Counted from the stretch's first letter, positions 42,108 through 52,504 are shown. The stretch: DNA of 64,000 nt from Patulibacter brassicae (GCF_033949425.1 NZ_JAXAVX010000002.1:186001-250000), one strand, 5' to 3'. Translations and numbers: made by a program. The notes: generated by a model not told the origin, from the sequence alone.

Positions 42108-43031
42108 TCAGGCGGCCGAGAGGCTCCCGACGGCGCCGACGACCGAGGTCGACCAGTCGATGACCGAGGTCGGCTTCACGACGTGCTTGCCGAGGCCGAG
42201 CTCCTTCGGCGCCATGCCGAGGGCCAGGCCGACGAGCTGCGGCAGGTGCAGGACCGGCATCTGCAGGTCCCGGCCGACGGTGCGCGAGACGACCGGCTGC
42301 TGCATGTCGAGGTTCAGGTGGCAGAGCGGGCACGGCGTGACGAGGCAGTCGGCGCCCTGGTCCTTCGCGTCGCCGAGGTGGCGACCGGCCATCTTGAACG
42401 ACGTCTCCTTCTGCATGAGGGAGATCGGGAAGCCGCAGCACTTCTGCGCGCCGGCGTAGTCCACGACGGTGCCGCCGAGCGCCTCGATGACCTGCTCGAG
42501 GTACCGGTCGCGCGGGTTCTCGGCCGAGATGTCGAGCCGGTCGGTCGGGCGGACGATGTAGCAGCCGTAGAACGGGCCCACCTTCAGGTCCGTGAGCGGC
42601 CGCGTGACCATCGAGCGCAGCTCGTCGAGGCCGAGCTCCTCCACGAGGACCCAGAGGAAGTTCTTGTTGACCAGGCCCTTCGCGTACTGCAGGCCCTCCG
42701 GGGTCAGGTGCTTGTTCACCTCGTCGCGGTACGCGGCGGAGGCGTCCAGGCGCTCCTGGCACTCGGTCTGCGCGCCCTGGCAGGTCGAGCAGATGTTCAT
42801 CATGAAGTCCGCGCCCTTCTCGATCTCCTGCTGCGCGAGCGCGAAGGTGCGCGCGTTCAGGGAGTCGGCGAGCTCCTGGCTGTGCTCGGCGATGACGCCG
42901 GCACCGCAGCAGCTGGCGCGGTTGAGCTCGACGAGCTCGATGCCGAGCTTCGGGGCGACGGCGGCGACGGAGCCGTGGAGCTCGGGGGTGAAGCCGCGGC
43001 TGACGCAGCCGGGCCAGTAGGCGACCTTCAT
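42108..43031 (-). CDS. CCG-domain protein (HdrB/SdhE-type) of succinate dehydrogenase operon
   Basis: 307 residues with two cysteine-rich CCG domains: C9 ... CC (41-42) ... CSTC (81-84), then a second set with GCYIVRP, QKCCGFP and PCPLCHLN. These bind non-cubane FeS clusters in heterodisulfide reductase HdrB and in the SdhE subunit of anchor-less SQR complexes. Here it follows sdhA and sdhB and would replace the heme-bearing membrane anchor as the quinone-side module. The start is ATG 43031, two bases after the sdhB stop; GTG 43037 is possible. It is distinct from the SdhE flavinylation factor. Confidence 0.88.
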   Translation of the reverse strand: MKVAYWPGCVSRGFTPELHGSVAAVAPKLGIELVELNRASCCGAGVIAEHSQELADSLNARTFALAQQEIEKGADFMMNICSTCQGAQTECQERLDASAAYRDEVNKHLTPEGLQYAKGLVNKNFLWVLVEELGLDELRSMVTRPLTDLKVGPFYGCYIVRPTDRLDISAENPRDRYLEQVIEALGGTVVDYAGAQKCCGFPISLMQKETSFKMAGRHLGDAKDQGADCLVTPCPLCHLNLDMQQPVVSRTVGRDLQMPVLHLPQLVGLALGMAPKELGLGKHVVKPTSVIDWSTSVVGAVGSLSAA

Positions 43032-43033
43032 GC

Positions 43034-44239
43034 TCACGCGTCCTTCTGTGCGGTCTCGGCCTCGGTCAGGCCCTTGCTCGGGGTCGGGCTCGCGGAGCCC
43101 TCGTCGGCCCCGGCGCGCTCCGCGTGCGAGGTCGGCGCGGTGTCGTCCTCGTCCGGCTGCTCGACGTAGAGGTTGAACTCGAGCCGGCCCTCGCGCTCGC
43201 CGACCTCGCGGTAGATCCGCTTGATCTGGTCCTGGTCGGGGAGCTTGTGGTGGAAGAGCGCGCTCTTCGGCGTGACCTTCCGGCGCAGCAGCGCGGTGGT
43301 GATCACCGGCAGCGACGAGAGGAGCTCCTTCGCCGCGGCCGGGTGCAGCGGGCCGCCGTAGGAGTCCGGCACCATCTTCGCCTCGTTCAGCGTGCCGTAC
43401 CGCTTCACGCTGTTGACGATCGCCATCTCGTGGCGCTCGCCGTTGTTGCGGTCGACGATGTGGTGGTCCTGCGACGCGATCCGGCGCAGCCGCATGATCT
43501 GGTTCATCGGGGCGACGCCCTTCGGGCACGCCTCGACGCACTTGAAGCAGTGGGTGCAGGCGTAGATCCCGTGGGGGTCCTCGGCGAGGTTCGAGAGCCG
43601 CTCGGCGTGGCGGCTGTCGCGCGGGTCGCCGACGAAGCGGTACGTCTTCGCGAGGGCCGCGGGACCGACGAAGAGCGGGTCGATCTCCATCGAGAGGCAG
43701 TCCGAGACGCAGGCGCCGCACTGGATGCACGCCATCGACTGCGTGACGTCGACCATCGACTCGCGCGGGACGATGTGCTCGCGCTCGGGGAGCGGCTCGC
43801 TGGGCAGCAGCCACGGGGTGACCCGCGCCTGCTTCTTCCAGTGGACCGCGTCCATGTCGACGATCAGGTCCTTGATGACGGGCATGTTGCCCATCGGCTC
43901 GACCGTGATCTTGCCGTCCTTGGACCGCGCCATCGCCTCGGAGAGGTGCGTGTGGCACGCGAGGCCGGGCTGGCCGTTGATCCGCGTGCCGCACGAGCCG
44001 CAGATGGCGGCGCGGCACGAGCAGCGGATGCCGATCGAGCCGTCCTCCTGGGCCTTCGCCTGGAGGATCCCGTCGAGGACCGAGCGGTGGGGCTCGAGCT
44101 CGATCTCGAACTCCTCGTAGTACGCCGCCTCGCCCGACTCCGGGTCGTAGCGGCGCAGGCGCAGCGTGAACTGCTCGATCCCCTCGGGCGCGTCGTCCGC
44201 GCCCGTGGTGCCGTTCGTCGTGTGGTCGATCGTCGACAT
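43034..44239 (-). CDS. sdhB: succinate dehydrogenase/fumarate reductase iron-sulfur subunit, long form
   Basis: 401 residues, longer than the usual 240-260. The 2Fe-2S ligands are C75, C80, C83 and C95 (CSCRAAICGSCG, then LAC). The C-terminal cluster motifs are CIQCGACVSDC and CTHCFKCVEACPKG. About 145 extra residues follow the last cluster, including LPDQDQIKRIYREVGEREG. Long SdhB forms occur with CCG-type partners, consistent with the next gene. The ATG overlaps the sdhA stop by one base (TGATG). It transfers electrons from flavin to quinone. Confidence 0.92.
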   Translation of the reverse strand: MSTIDHTTNGTTGADDAPEGIEQFTLRLRRYDPESGEAAYYEEFEIELEPHRSVLDGILQAKAQEDGSIGIRCSCRAAICGSCGTRINGQPGLACHTHLSEAMARSKDGKITVEPMGNMPVIKDLIVDMDAVHWKKQARVTPWLLPSEPLPEREHIVPRESMVDVTQSMACIQCGACVSDCLSMEIDPLFVGPAALAKTYRFVGDPRDSRHAERLSNLAEDPHGIYACTHCFKCVEACPKGVAPMNQIMRLRRIASQDHHIVDRNNGERHEMAIVNSVKRYGTLNEAKMVPDSYGGPLHPAAAKELLSSLPVITTALLRRKVTPKSALFHHKLPDQDQIKRIYREVGEREGRLEFNLYVEQPDEDDTAPTSHAERAGADEGSASPTPSKGLTEAETAQKDA

Positions 44240-45933
44240 CAGTACGTCCGCTCCATCGGCTGCCACTGCGTGATCGTCACCGGCGCCTGACCGAGCTTCG
44301 CTCCGCCGTCGCCGTCCTGCTCCACCGTGAGGTGGAAGAGCCAGTTGTCGTCGTCCCGCTCGGTGAAGTCCGTGCGCGAGTGCGCGCCGCGCGACTCCTT
44401 GCGCTCGAGCGCGGAGGCGACGATCGCCTCGGAGCAGTCGAGCATGAAGCCGAGCTCCAGCGCCCCGAGCACGTCCTGGTTGAAGACCGTGCCCCGGTCG
44501 TCGATGTAGGCCGTCTTGGCCTCCTCCTGGAGCCGCTTGACGATCTCGTGCCCCTTCTGCATGCCCTCCTCGTCGCGGAAGACGGCGCAGTACTGGTTCA
44601 TCGAGACGCCGAGCTCCTCCTTGATCTCGGAGACCCGCCGGCCGGTCTTGGGCCGGTCGATGATCGCCGCGATCTCCTTCTGGTCGTCGCGCAGCTGGGC
44701 GTCGGAGACCGTCGGCATCGGGATCGACTGGGCGACCTTCGCGGCGTGCTCGCCGGAGCGACGGCCGAAGATCAGCGTGTCGAGGAGCGAGTTGGCGCCG
44801 AGGCGGTTGCCGCCGTGGACGGAGACGCACGCGACCTCGCCGGCCGCGTAGAGGCCCGGGATGTCGGTCTCGCCGTCGACGTCGGTCTTCACGCCGCCCA
44901 TGGTGTAGTGCTGACCCGGGCGGACCGGGATCGGCTCGCGCGTGATGTCGATGCCGGCGAAGTCGCGACCGAGGTTCACGATCTCCCGCAGCGCCTCGAG
45001 GATCCGGTGCTTCGGCACGACGGTGACGTCGAGGAGGACGGAGTCCTTGAGCGGCCCGGTGCCGCGGCCCTCGTTGATCTCCTTCTGCTCCGCGCGCGAG
45101 ACGACGTCGCGCGAGGCGAGCTCCATCTTGTTCGGCGCCGAGTGGACCATGAACCGCTCGCCGTCGGCGTTGCGCAGGTGCGCGCCCTCGCCGCGGGCGC
45201 CCTCGGTGATGAGGAACCCGTTGGCCGTCATGGTCGTCGGGTGGTACTGGATCATCTCCATGTCCATCAGGCGCGCGCCGAGGCGGTACGCGAGGGACAT
45301 GCCGTCGCCGGTGCAGATGAGGCCGTTCGTCGTCGGCTTGAAGGCCTGGCCGACGCCGCCGGTGGCGAGGATCACCGTCTTGGCGACGAAGGTCTGCATC
45401 TCGCCGGTGCGGATGTTCCGCGCCACGACGCCCTGACAGCGGCCGTTCTCGCCGCGGATCAGCGAGGTGTTGAACCACTCCTCGTAGCGATCGACCCGAT
45501 CGCTGTACTTCATGAGCTGCTCGTAGAGCACGTGGAGGATCGCCTGGCCGGTGATGTCGGCGACGTAGGCGGTCCGCTTCATCGACGCGCCGCCGAAGGC
45601 GCGCAGGTCCAGGTGGCCGGTCTCGTTGCGGTGGAACGTGACGCCGATGTGCTCCAGGTGCAGGATCTCGTTCGGCGCCTCCGAGGTCATGACCTCGATC
45701 GCGTCCTGGTCGCCGAGGTAGTCCGAGCCCTTGACGGTGTCGAAAGCGTGGGAGCGCCAGTCGTCGGCGGGGTTGATCGCAGCGTTGATCCCGCCGGCAG
45801 CCGCCACGGAGTGGGAGCGGACCGGGTGGACCTTGCTCATGATCGCGACGGTGGCGCCGGCGTCGGCGGCGGCCAGCGCTGCGCGCTGACCGGCCAGGCC
45901 GGCCCCGATGATCAGGACGTCGTGTGCGGGCAT
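44239..45933 (-). CDS. sdhA: succinate dehydrogenase/fumarate reductase flavoprotein subunit
   Basis: 564 residues. The FAD-binding GAGLAG is at 10-15, the covalent-FAD histidine is H41 in SHSVAAAGG, and the catalytic regions HPTTM, GARGEGA, TREPIPVRPGQHYTMGG and HGGNRLGANS are present. It oxidises succinate to fumarate in the TCA cycle or runs in reverse. A GAAAGAGG ribosome site lies six bases before ATG 45933. It heads the sdhA-sdhB-CCG operon, which encodes no cytochrome b anchor. It diverges from a second SQR operon. Confidence 0.95.
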   Translation of the reverse strand: MPAHDVLIIGAGLAGQRAALAAADAGATVAIMSKVHPVRSHSVAAAGGINAAINPADDWRSHAFDTVKGSDYLGDQDAIEVMTSEAPNEILHLEHIGVTFHRNETGHLDLRAFGGASMKRTAYVADITGQAILHVLYEQLMKYSDRVDRYEEWFNTSLIRGENGRCQGVVARNIRTGEMQTFVAKTVILATGGVGQAFKPTTNGLICTGDGMSLAYRLGARLMDMEMIQYHPTTMTANGFLITEGARGEGAHLRNADGERFMVHSAPNKMELASRDVVSRAEQKEINEGRGTGPLKDSVLLDVTVVPKHRILEALREIVNLGRDFAGIDITREPIPVRPGQHYTMGGVKTDVDGETDIPGLYAAGEVACVSVHGGNRLGANSLLDTLIFGRRSGEHAAKVAQSIPMPTVSDAQLRDDQKEIAAIIDRPKTGRRVSEIKEELGVSMNQYCAVFRDEEGMQKGHEIVKRLQEEAKTAYIDDRGTVFNQDVLGALELGFMLDCSEAIVASALERKESRGAHSRTDFTERDDDNWLFHLTVEQDGDGGAKLGQAPVTITQWQPMERTY

Positions 45934-46509
45934 GGGCCTCTTTCGAGCGAGGACGGGGAAACCGGGCGGATCGTATACCTCCAACTTCCCACGACGCGTC
46001 CCGTCCAACCCCGACGAACGAGGTCGGGATAACCGGTAGACAATCCCGATGCTCGGGGTCGGTTTTCCGGCAGTCCCTGCGCGGCACGGCGATCCCGCCC
46101 GCCGCCGTCGCGACCGGTCCCGATCCGGCCCCTTCGTTTCACGGGGCGGGAACCGAGACGGCCCGCACGGCGACCCCCCGGTCGGCGGGGGCGCGCCGGC
46201 GGCGCCGCGCCGGCGTCCCTCGTGGCCGGGCGGCGCGTTGGCGCTCGTGTGGGGTGGTCCGGCGCCGTGTGAGGGGCTGGTGGTGGTCCTCGTTGGAGCG
46301 AGGAACGTGTGTGGTTGGTGTTGGTGGCGGACGTGCGCTGGACGGTGTGGCGCCGCGCGGTGATCGTCCGCGCTGGCGGGCGATCGCGGCGCTCCGACGT
46401 CGCCGGGCGCCTTGACGGATCGCGCCGGCAGCGTGTGTGATCGGCGGCACTTAGGCGTTCCAAATACCGGGAGGCGCCTCGGCGGTCCGCGTGCGTAAGA
46501 TCGCCGTTC
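45934..46509. other. 576-bp divergent regulatory region between two SQR operons
   Basis: I see no credible gene. On the minus strand TATACGAT (45970-45977) is the likely -10 for sdhA-sdhB-CCG. CGGGAT-N12-ATCCCG lies at 46025-46048. Around 46250-46340 the plus strand is unusually G/T-rich (GTGTG, TGGTTGGTGTTGGTGG). TTGACG (46412-46417) and TGTGAT (46436-46441) are spaced like an extra plus-strand promoter. TAAGAT (46496-46501) serves sdhC. Confidence 0.55.
46025..46048. promoter_or_regulatory. inverted repeat CGGGAT-N12-ATCCCG
   Basis: Six-base arms flank AACCGGTAGACA, about 50 bases upstream of the leftward sdhA -10 element. The site is a candidate operator for one or both divergent operons. 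Confidence 0.4.
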
Positions 46510-47301
46510 GTGGGCACGCACTCGGTGGCACGACGACCATGTGGGATCCGCGAGGCCTGGGCCTCCGTGCTGGGCAAGAAGATCGCCGCGGCGGTCTCCG
46601 GCGCGATGCTCCTCGCGTACCTCCTGCTCCACATGCTCGGCAACCTCACCGCGCTCGCCGGCGCGGGCGCGGCCGGGGCGCGGCACGGCGCCGACGACGG
46701 CGCGCGGATCGACGGCTACGCGGAGTGGCTGCGCACGTTCGGCGAGCCGTTGCTGCCGCGCGAGGCGGTGCTCTGGGGCGTGCGCGCGGTCCTGCTCCTG
46801 GCGCTCGTCGTCCACGTCACGGCGGTGGTCCAGCTCGCCCGCCGCAACCGCGCGGCGCGCCCCCGGGGCCACGGGGCCAAGCGCATCGGGCGCTCCTGGG
46901 CGGCGCGGTCGATGATCGTCACCGGCCCGCTGCTGCTGCTCTTCATCGTCTTCCACGTCCTGCAGTTCACGACGCTGACGATCGACGTCACGCCGCTGGC
47001 GCACGGGGCCGTCTACGCGAACCTCCACGACGCGTTCGCGAAGTGGTACTTCCTCGTCCTCTACCTCACGGCGCTCGGCCTCGTCGGCTTCCACCTGCGC
47101 CACGGGATCTGGAGCCTGCTGCAGACCCTCGGGCTCGACTCCCGCACCCGCAACCGGATGCTGCGCCGCGGCGCGACGGGGGTGACCCTGCTGATCGTCG
47201 TCGGGTTCGCCCTGATCCCGGTCCTCTTCTTCACCGGTGGGCTGCCGGACCCGCAGCCGGCCGCCCCGCACGGCGCCCACGGCGCGGAGGTCTCCCGATG
47301 A
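46510..47301 (+). CDS. sdhC: succinate dehydrogenase cytochrome b558 subunit
   Basis: 263 residues with five hydrophobic helices, as in the single-anchor diheme b558 family of Bacillus and Wolinella type. Heme-ligand histidines sit in LLHMLGNLTAL, VVHVTAVVQL, VFHVLQF and GFHLRHGIWS. It anchors the flavoprotein/FeS subunits to the membrane and passes electrons to menaquinone. The GTG start is set by TAAGAT eight bases upstream. The stop overlaps the ATG of the flavoprotein gene (ATGA). Confidence 0.92.
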   Translation: MGTHSVARRPCGIREAWASVLGKKIAAAVSGAMLLAYLLLHMLGNLTALAGAGAAGARHGADDGARIDGYAEWLRTFGEPLLPREAVLWGVRAVLLLALVVHVTAVVQLARRNRAARPRGHGAKRIGRSWAARSMIVTGPLLLLFIVFHVLQFTTLTIDVTPLAHGAVYANLHDAFAKWYFLVLYLTALGLVGFHLRHGIWSLLQTLGLDSRTRNRMLRRGATGVTLLIVVGFALIPVLFFTGGLPDPQPAAPHGAHGAEVSR

Positions 47302-49253
47302 GCACGACCGAGGCCCGCTCGCGCGGCCGCGTCCTCGACGCGCGGATCCCCGACGGCCCGATCGAGACGAAGTGGCGCCGCTGGCTCGACGCCCACCAGC
47401 TCGTCGGTCCGCGCAACCGGCCCCACCACCGGATCATCGTCGTGGGCACGGGACTCGCGGGCGCCAGCTGCGCGGCGAGCCTCGGCGCGCAGGGCTTCCA
47501 GGTCGACAGCTTCTGCTTCCAGGACACGCCGCGCCGGGCGCACTCGATCGCCGCCCAGGGCGGGATCAACGCCGCGAAGGACTTCGCCAACGAGGGCGAC
47601 GCGGTCAAGCGGCTCTTCTACGACACGGTGAAGGGCGGCGACTTCCGCTCGCGCGAGGCGAACGTCTGGCGGCTCGCCGAGGTCTCGACGAGCATCATCG
47701 ACCAGGCCGTCGCGCAGGGCGTGCCGTTCAACCGCGAGTACGGCGGGCAGCTCGCCACCCGCTCGTTCGGCGGCGTGCTCGTGCGACGGACGTTCTACTC
47801 GCGCGGCCAGACCGGTCAGCAGCTGCTGCTCGGCGCCTACAGCGCGCTGCAGCACCAGGTCGCCGAGGGCAACGTCACCGTCCACCACCGGCACGAGATG
47901 CTCGACGTCGTCCTCATCGACGGGCAGGCGCGGGGCATCATCGCCCGCAACCTCGTCACCGGCGAGATCGAGCGGCACGTCGCCGACTGCGTCGTGCTCG
48001 CCTCGGGCGGCTACTCGAACGTCTTCTACCTCTCGACGAACGCGATGGGGTCGAACGTCACGGCCGCGTGGAAGGCGACGCGCAAGGGCGCGCTGTTCGC
48101 GAACCCCTGCTACACGCAGATCCACCCGACCTGCATCCCGCAGTCCGGCGAGTACCAGTCGAAGCTCACGCTCATGTCGGAGTCGCTGCGCAACGACGGG
48201 CGGATCTGGGTGCCGCGCGACCCGAACGAGACGCGCGAGCCCGGCGACATCCCCGAGGAGGAGCGCTACTACTTCCTCGAGGAGCGCTACCCGGCGTTCG
48301 GCAACCTCGCCCCCCGCGACATCGCGTCCCGCGCCGCGAAGGTCGCCTGCGACCAGGGCCTCGGCGTCGGCGGCACGAAGCGCGGGGTCTACCTCGACTT
48401 CCGCGACGAGATCGAGCGCCAGGGCCGCGCGGCGATCGAGGGGAAGTACCTCAACCTCTTCCAGATGTACCAGCGGATCACCGGCGACGACCCGTTCGAG
48501 AAGCCGATGATGATCTACCCCGCGCCGCACTACACGATGGGCGGCCTGTGGGTGGACTACGAGCTGCAGACGACGATCCCCGGTCTCTTCGCGATCGGGG
48601 AGGCGAACTTCTCCGACCACGGCGCCAACCGGCTCGGCGCCTCGGCGCTCATGCAGGCGCTCGCCGACGGGTACTTCATCGCGCCGCACACCGTGATGCA
48701 CCGGCTCGCGACGACCCCGAAGGACGAGGTCGACGACTCGCACGAGGCGTTCGCCGAGGCGGAGGAGGGCGTGACCCGGCTGCTGGACCGGTTCCTGTCG
48801 ACCACGGGGACGAAGGCGCCGCAGACGATCCACCGAGAGCTCGGGGAGATCATGCTCGACAAGTGCGGGATGCTCCGCACGGCGGAGGGCCTGACGACGG
48901 CGATCGAGGAGATCCGCGGGATCCGGGAGCGGTTCTGGGACGAGCTGCGCGTCGACGGTCGCGCGGACGAGCACAACCCGAGCCTCGAGTACGCCGGCCG
49001 GCTGCACGACTTCGTCGAGCTCGCCGAGCTCATGTGCGAGGACGCGCTCCGGCGGGAGGAGTCCTGCGGCGGGCACTTCCGCGGCGAGCACGAGACCGAG
49101 GACGGCGAGGCGCAGCGCGACGACGAGCGCTTCGCGACGGCGACCGCCTGGGAGTACCCCGAGGAGGGCCTGCGGCCCGACGGCGGCTTCACCCCCCACG
49201 ACGAGCCGCTGACCTTCAACGAGGTCCAGCTCGCGACCCGGAGCTACAAGTGA
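47298..49253 (+). CDS. sdhA: succinate dehydrogenase/fumarate reductase flavoprotein (b558-type complex)
   Basis: 651 residues. FAD motif GTGLAGASCAA lies at about 50-60, covalent-FAD H82 in RRAHSIAAQGG, and catalytic QIHPTC, PAPHYTMGGLWVDY and GANRLGASALMQA are present. It belongs to the SdhCAB class (long flavoprotein), clearly different from the 564-residue SdhA of the divergent operon. It is coupled to sdhC by an ATGA overlap. The C-terminal LxFNEVQLATRSYK-type ending matches other long forms. Confidence 0.95.
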   Translation: MSTTEARSRGRVLDARIPDGPIETKWRRWLDAHQLVGPRNRPHHRIIVVGTGLAGASCAASLGAQGFQVDSFCFQDTPRRAHSIAAQGGINAAKDFANEGDAVKRLFYDTVKGGDFRSREANVWRLAEVSTSIIDQAVAQGVPFNREYGGQLATRSFGGVLVRRTFYSRGQTGQQLLLGAYSALQHQVAEGNVTVHHRHEMLDVVLIDGQARGIIARNLVTGEIERHVADCVVLASGGYSNVFYLSTNAMGSNVTAAWKATRKGALFANPCYTQIHPTCIPQSGEYQSKLTLMSESLRNDGRIWVPRDPNETREPGDIPEEERYYFLEERYPAFGNLAPRDIASRAAKVACDQGLGVGGTKRGVYLDFRDEIERQGRAAIEGKYLNLFQMYQRITGDDPFEKPMMIYPAPHYTMGGLWVDYELQTTIPGLFAIGEANFSDHGANRLGASALMQALADGYFIAPHTVMHRLATTPKDEVDDSHEAFAEAEEGVTRLLDRFLSTTGTKAPQTIHRELGEIMLDKCGMLRTAEGLTTAIEEIRGIRERFWDELRVDGRADEHNPSLEYAGRLHDFVELAELMCEDALRREESCGGHFRGEHETEDGEAQRDDERFATATAWEYPEEGLRPDGGFTPHDEPLTFNEVQLATRSYK

Positions 49254-49293
49254 GCGCCGGGCCGACCATCCCCCGCACGACGGAGGCGACCCG

Positions 49294-50067
49294 ATGAACT
49301 TCCGCCTGGAGATCTGGCGCCAGGACCACCGCGACGCCCCCGGCCGGTTCGAGACGACGCACGTCGAGGACATCGACCCCGAGGCGTCGTTCCTCGAGAT
49401 GCTCGACGCCCTCAACGAGCGCCTCATCTCGGGCGGCGAGCGCTCCGTGGCCTTCGACAGCGACTGCCGCGAGGGGATCTGCGGGATGTGCTCCCTCGTC
49501 ATCAACGGGATGCCGCACGGGCCCAACCAGGTGACGACCTGCCAGACCTACATGCGGGACTTCGCCGACGGCTCGACGATCTGGATCGAGCCGTTCCGCA
49601 ACACCGCCTTCCCGGTGGTGCGGGACCTCGCGGTCGACCGCAGCGCGCTGGACCGGATCATCCAGGCCGGCGGCTACGTCTCGGTCACCACGGGGCCGCA
49701 GCCGGACCCCAACGCCCAGCCGATCTCGCCCGAGACGCAGCGCCAGGCGATGGACGCCGCGATCTGCATCGGCTGCGGCGCCTGCGTGGCCGCCTGCCCG
49801 AACGGCGCGGCGATGCTCTTCACCGGGGCGAAGGTCACGCACCTGAACCTCCTGCCGCAGGGGCAGCCCGAGCGCGGGGAGCGCGCGCGGAAGATGGTCG
49901 CCGCGATGGACGCCGAGGGCTTCGGCGGCTGCACGAACTACGGCGAGTGCTCCCGCGTCTGCCCGCAGGGCATCGGGCTCGACGTGATCGGGATGCTCAA
50001 CCGCGAGTACCGGCGCGGCGTGCGCAAGCGCCCGGCGCCCGACGCGCCGCCGATGCTCGCGCAGTAG
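49294..50067 (+). CDS. sdhB: succinate dehydrogenase/fumarate reductase iron-sulfur subunit (b558-type complex)
   Basis: 257 residues, the normal length. The 2Fe-2S ligands are C58, C63, C66 and C83. The 4Fe-4S/3Fe-4S motifs are CIGCGACVAACPNG and CTNYGECSRVCPQG. It completes the sdhC-sdhA-sdhB order. A 40-base gap with a GGAGGCGA ribosome site precedes ATG 49294. It carries electrons from FAD to the b558 hemes. Confidence 0.95.
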   Translation: MNFRLEIWRQDHRDAPGRFETTHVEDIDPEASFLEMLDALNERLISGGERSVAFDSDCREGICGMCSLVINGMPHGPNQVTTCQTYMRDFADGSTIWIEPFRNTAFPVVRDLAVDRSALDRIIQAGGYVSVTTGPQPDPNAQPISPETQRQAMDAAICIGCGACVAACPNGAAMLFTGAKVTHLNLLPQGQPERGERARKMVAAMDAEGFGGCTNYGECSRVCPQGIGLDVIGMLNREYRRGVRKRPAPDAPPMLAQ

Positions 50068-50082
50068 GCGCGCCGCGGCCGC

Positions 50083-51255
50083 TCAGCCGCGCTGCAGGTC
50101 GGTGCCCGGCAGCGCCCGGGCCAGGGCGTCGCGGACGCTGCGGAAGCTCACGAGGCCGCGCATCGTCCCGTCGGCGCCGACGACCGGCAGGGCGCCGAGC
50201 TCGCGCAGGCGATCGTCGGCGAGCAGCTCCTCGAGCGTCGCCTCCGGCCCGACGTGCGGGGCGTCGCCCGCGTCCAGGAGCTCGGCGACCGGGGTCCCGG
50301 GACGTCCGGCGTTCAGCTCCTCGCGCACGCGCTCGATCCGCACGACGCCGACGATCCGCCCGTCCTGGCTGAGGACCGCGGCCCAGGGCACCCCGAACGG
50401 GGCGAACGCCTCCTCCTCGGCCTCGATCGCCGTGGCGTCCTGCGGCACCCAGGCCGGCTGCTCGTCCATGAGCTCGCCCGCCGTGACGGCGTGCAGCTGC
50501 TCGCTGATCTCGCTCGTCACGACGGCCGCGCGCGCCGCGCCGCCGATGAACCAGGCGATGAGCAGGAACCAGATCCCGCTGACCGTGTCGCCGTTCATGA
50601 GGATCACGACGCCGTAGACGGCGAGGAGGATCGCGAAGACCCGGCCGAGCCCGCCGGCGACGACCGTGCCACGGCGCCGGTCGCCCGAGATCTTCCACGC
50701 GATCGCGCGCGCGATCCGGCCGCCGTCGAGCGGGAACGCCGGGATGAGGTTGAACACGAGCAGGACGACGTTCACCGCCGCCGCCCAGCCGAACAGCGCC
50801 AGCAGCGGGTCGTCGGCGCCCTCGCGCAGCAGCGCCGCGTCGACGAGGGACGTGTCGCCCTGCAGCAGCAGGCCGACGAGGACGCAGAGCCCGCCCGCCA
50901 CGACCGTGCCGACGGGGCCGGCGATCGCCACGACGAACTCCTCCTTCGGGGTGCGCGCGTCGCGGCTGAGCCGGGCCACGCCCCCGAGGAGCCAGAGGTC
51001 GATGCCCTGCGTCTGGATCCCGAACCAGCGGGCGGCGATCGCGTGGCCGAGCTCGTGGATGATGAGCGACCCGAAGAAGAGCAGCGCCGCGGCGACCGCC
51101 AGCGCCCAGTGCACGGTCGGCGACTCGGCCGGCAGGACGGCGTCGAACCGGTCGCCGAGCAGCAGGATGATGAGGAACAGGGCCAGGAACCAGCTCGGGT
51201 CGGCCCCGATGCGGATGCCGAGGACCTTGGCGAGCTTCACCGAGCGCGTTCCCAT
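50083..51255 (-). CDS. site-2 protease-family (M50) metalloprotease with CBS domains
   Basis: 390 residues. Membrane helices surround the zinc motif HELGH (67-71) and the second motif NLIPAFPLDGG, whose Asp completes the site. The C-terminal 140 residues hold a CBS pair (VTAGELMDEQPAWVP..., VAELLDAGDAPHVGP...), typical of group III S2P proteases thought to sense nucleotides. It cleaves membrane-embedded substrates by intramembrane proteolysis; the substrate is unknown. The start is ATG 51255; the longer in-frame extension is Arg-rich and lies in the mdh promoter region. Confidence 0.92.
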   Translation of the reverse strand: MGTRSVKLAKVLGIRIGADPSWFLALFLIILLLGDRFDAVLPAESPTVHWALAVAAALLFFGSLIIHELGHAIAARWFGIQTQGIDLWLLGGVARLSRDARTPKEEFVVAIAGPVGTVVAGGLCVLVGLLLQGDTSLVDAALLREGADDPLLALFGWAAAVNVVLLVFNLIPAFPLDGGRIARAIAWKISGDRRRGTVVAGGLGRVFAILLAVYGVVILMNGDTVSGIWFLLIAWFIGGAARAAVVTSEISEQLHAVTAGELMDEQPAWVPQDATAIEAEEEAFAPFGVPWAAVLSQDGRIVGVVRIERVREELNAGRPGTPVAELLDAGDAPHVGPEATLEELLADDRLRELGALPVVGADGTMRGLVSFRSVRDALARALPGTDLQRG

Positions 51256-51391
51256 CGCCCGCCCATCGTCGCAGGTCCCGTCGTCGCGCTCCGGGCGCCG
51301 CGTCCGTCGATCCCGGAGGAGCGCGCCGAGCGACCGGGGCGCGCCCCGCGCGGGGACGGCGTGCGGGACGCCCCGGCGCGAGGCACCCGGA

Positions 51392-51397
51392 TAGCAT
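51392..51397 (+). promoter_or_regulatory. -10 element of mdh
   Basis: TAGCAT lies 79 bases before the mdh ATG, giving a leader of about 70 bases that ends in a strong GGCAGGAGAGAG ribosome site. This contrasts with the many leaderless genes. Confidence 0.45.
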
Positions 51398-51476
51398 CGG
51401 CCGCGCGCCGGGCCGGCACGGACCCACACGAGCCGCCGTCCCGGAGGCGACCCCAACCTCGGCAGGAGAGAGCTCC

Positions 51477-52469
<993 letters not shown>

Positions 52470-52504
52470 GAGGCGCCCGCCGGACCCGCGGTCCGGCGCC
52501 CGGA

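Noticed and set aside
46049..46363. 104-codon plus-strand frame in the SQR spacer, preceded by TAGACAAT
   Set aside because: A -10-like box precedes it, but the translation is Arg/Gly/Trp-rich with no domain and poor codon usage. Treated as regulatory DNA.
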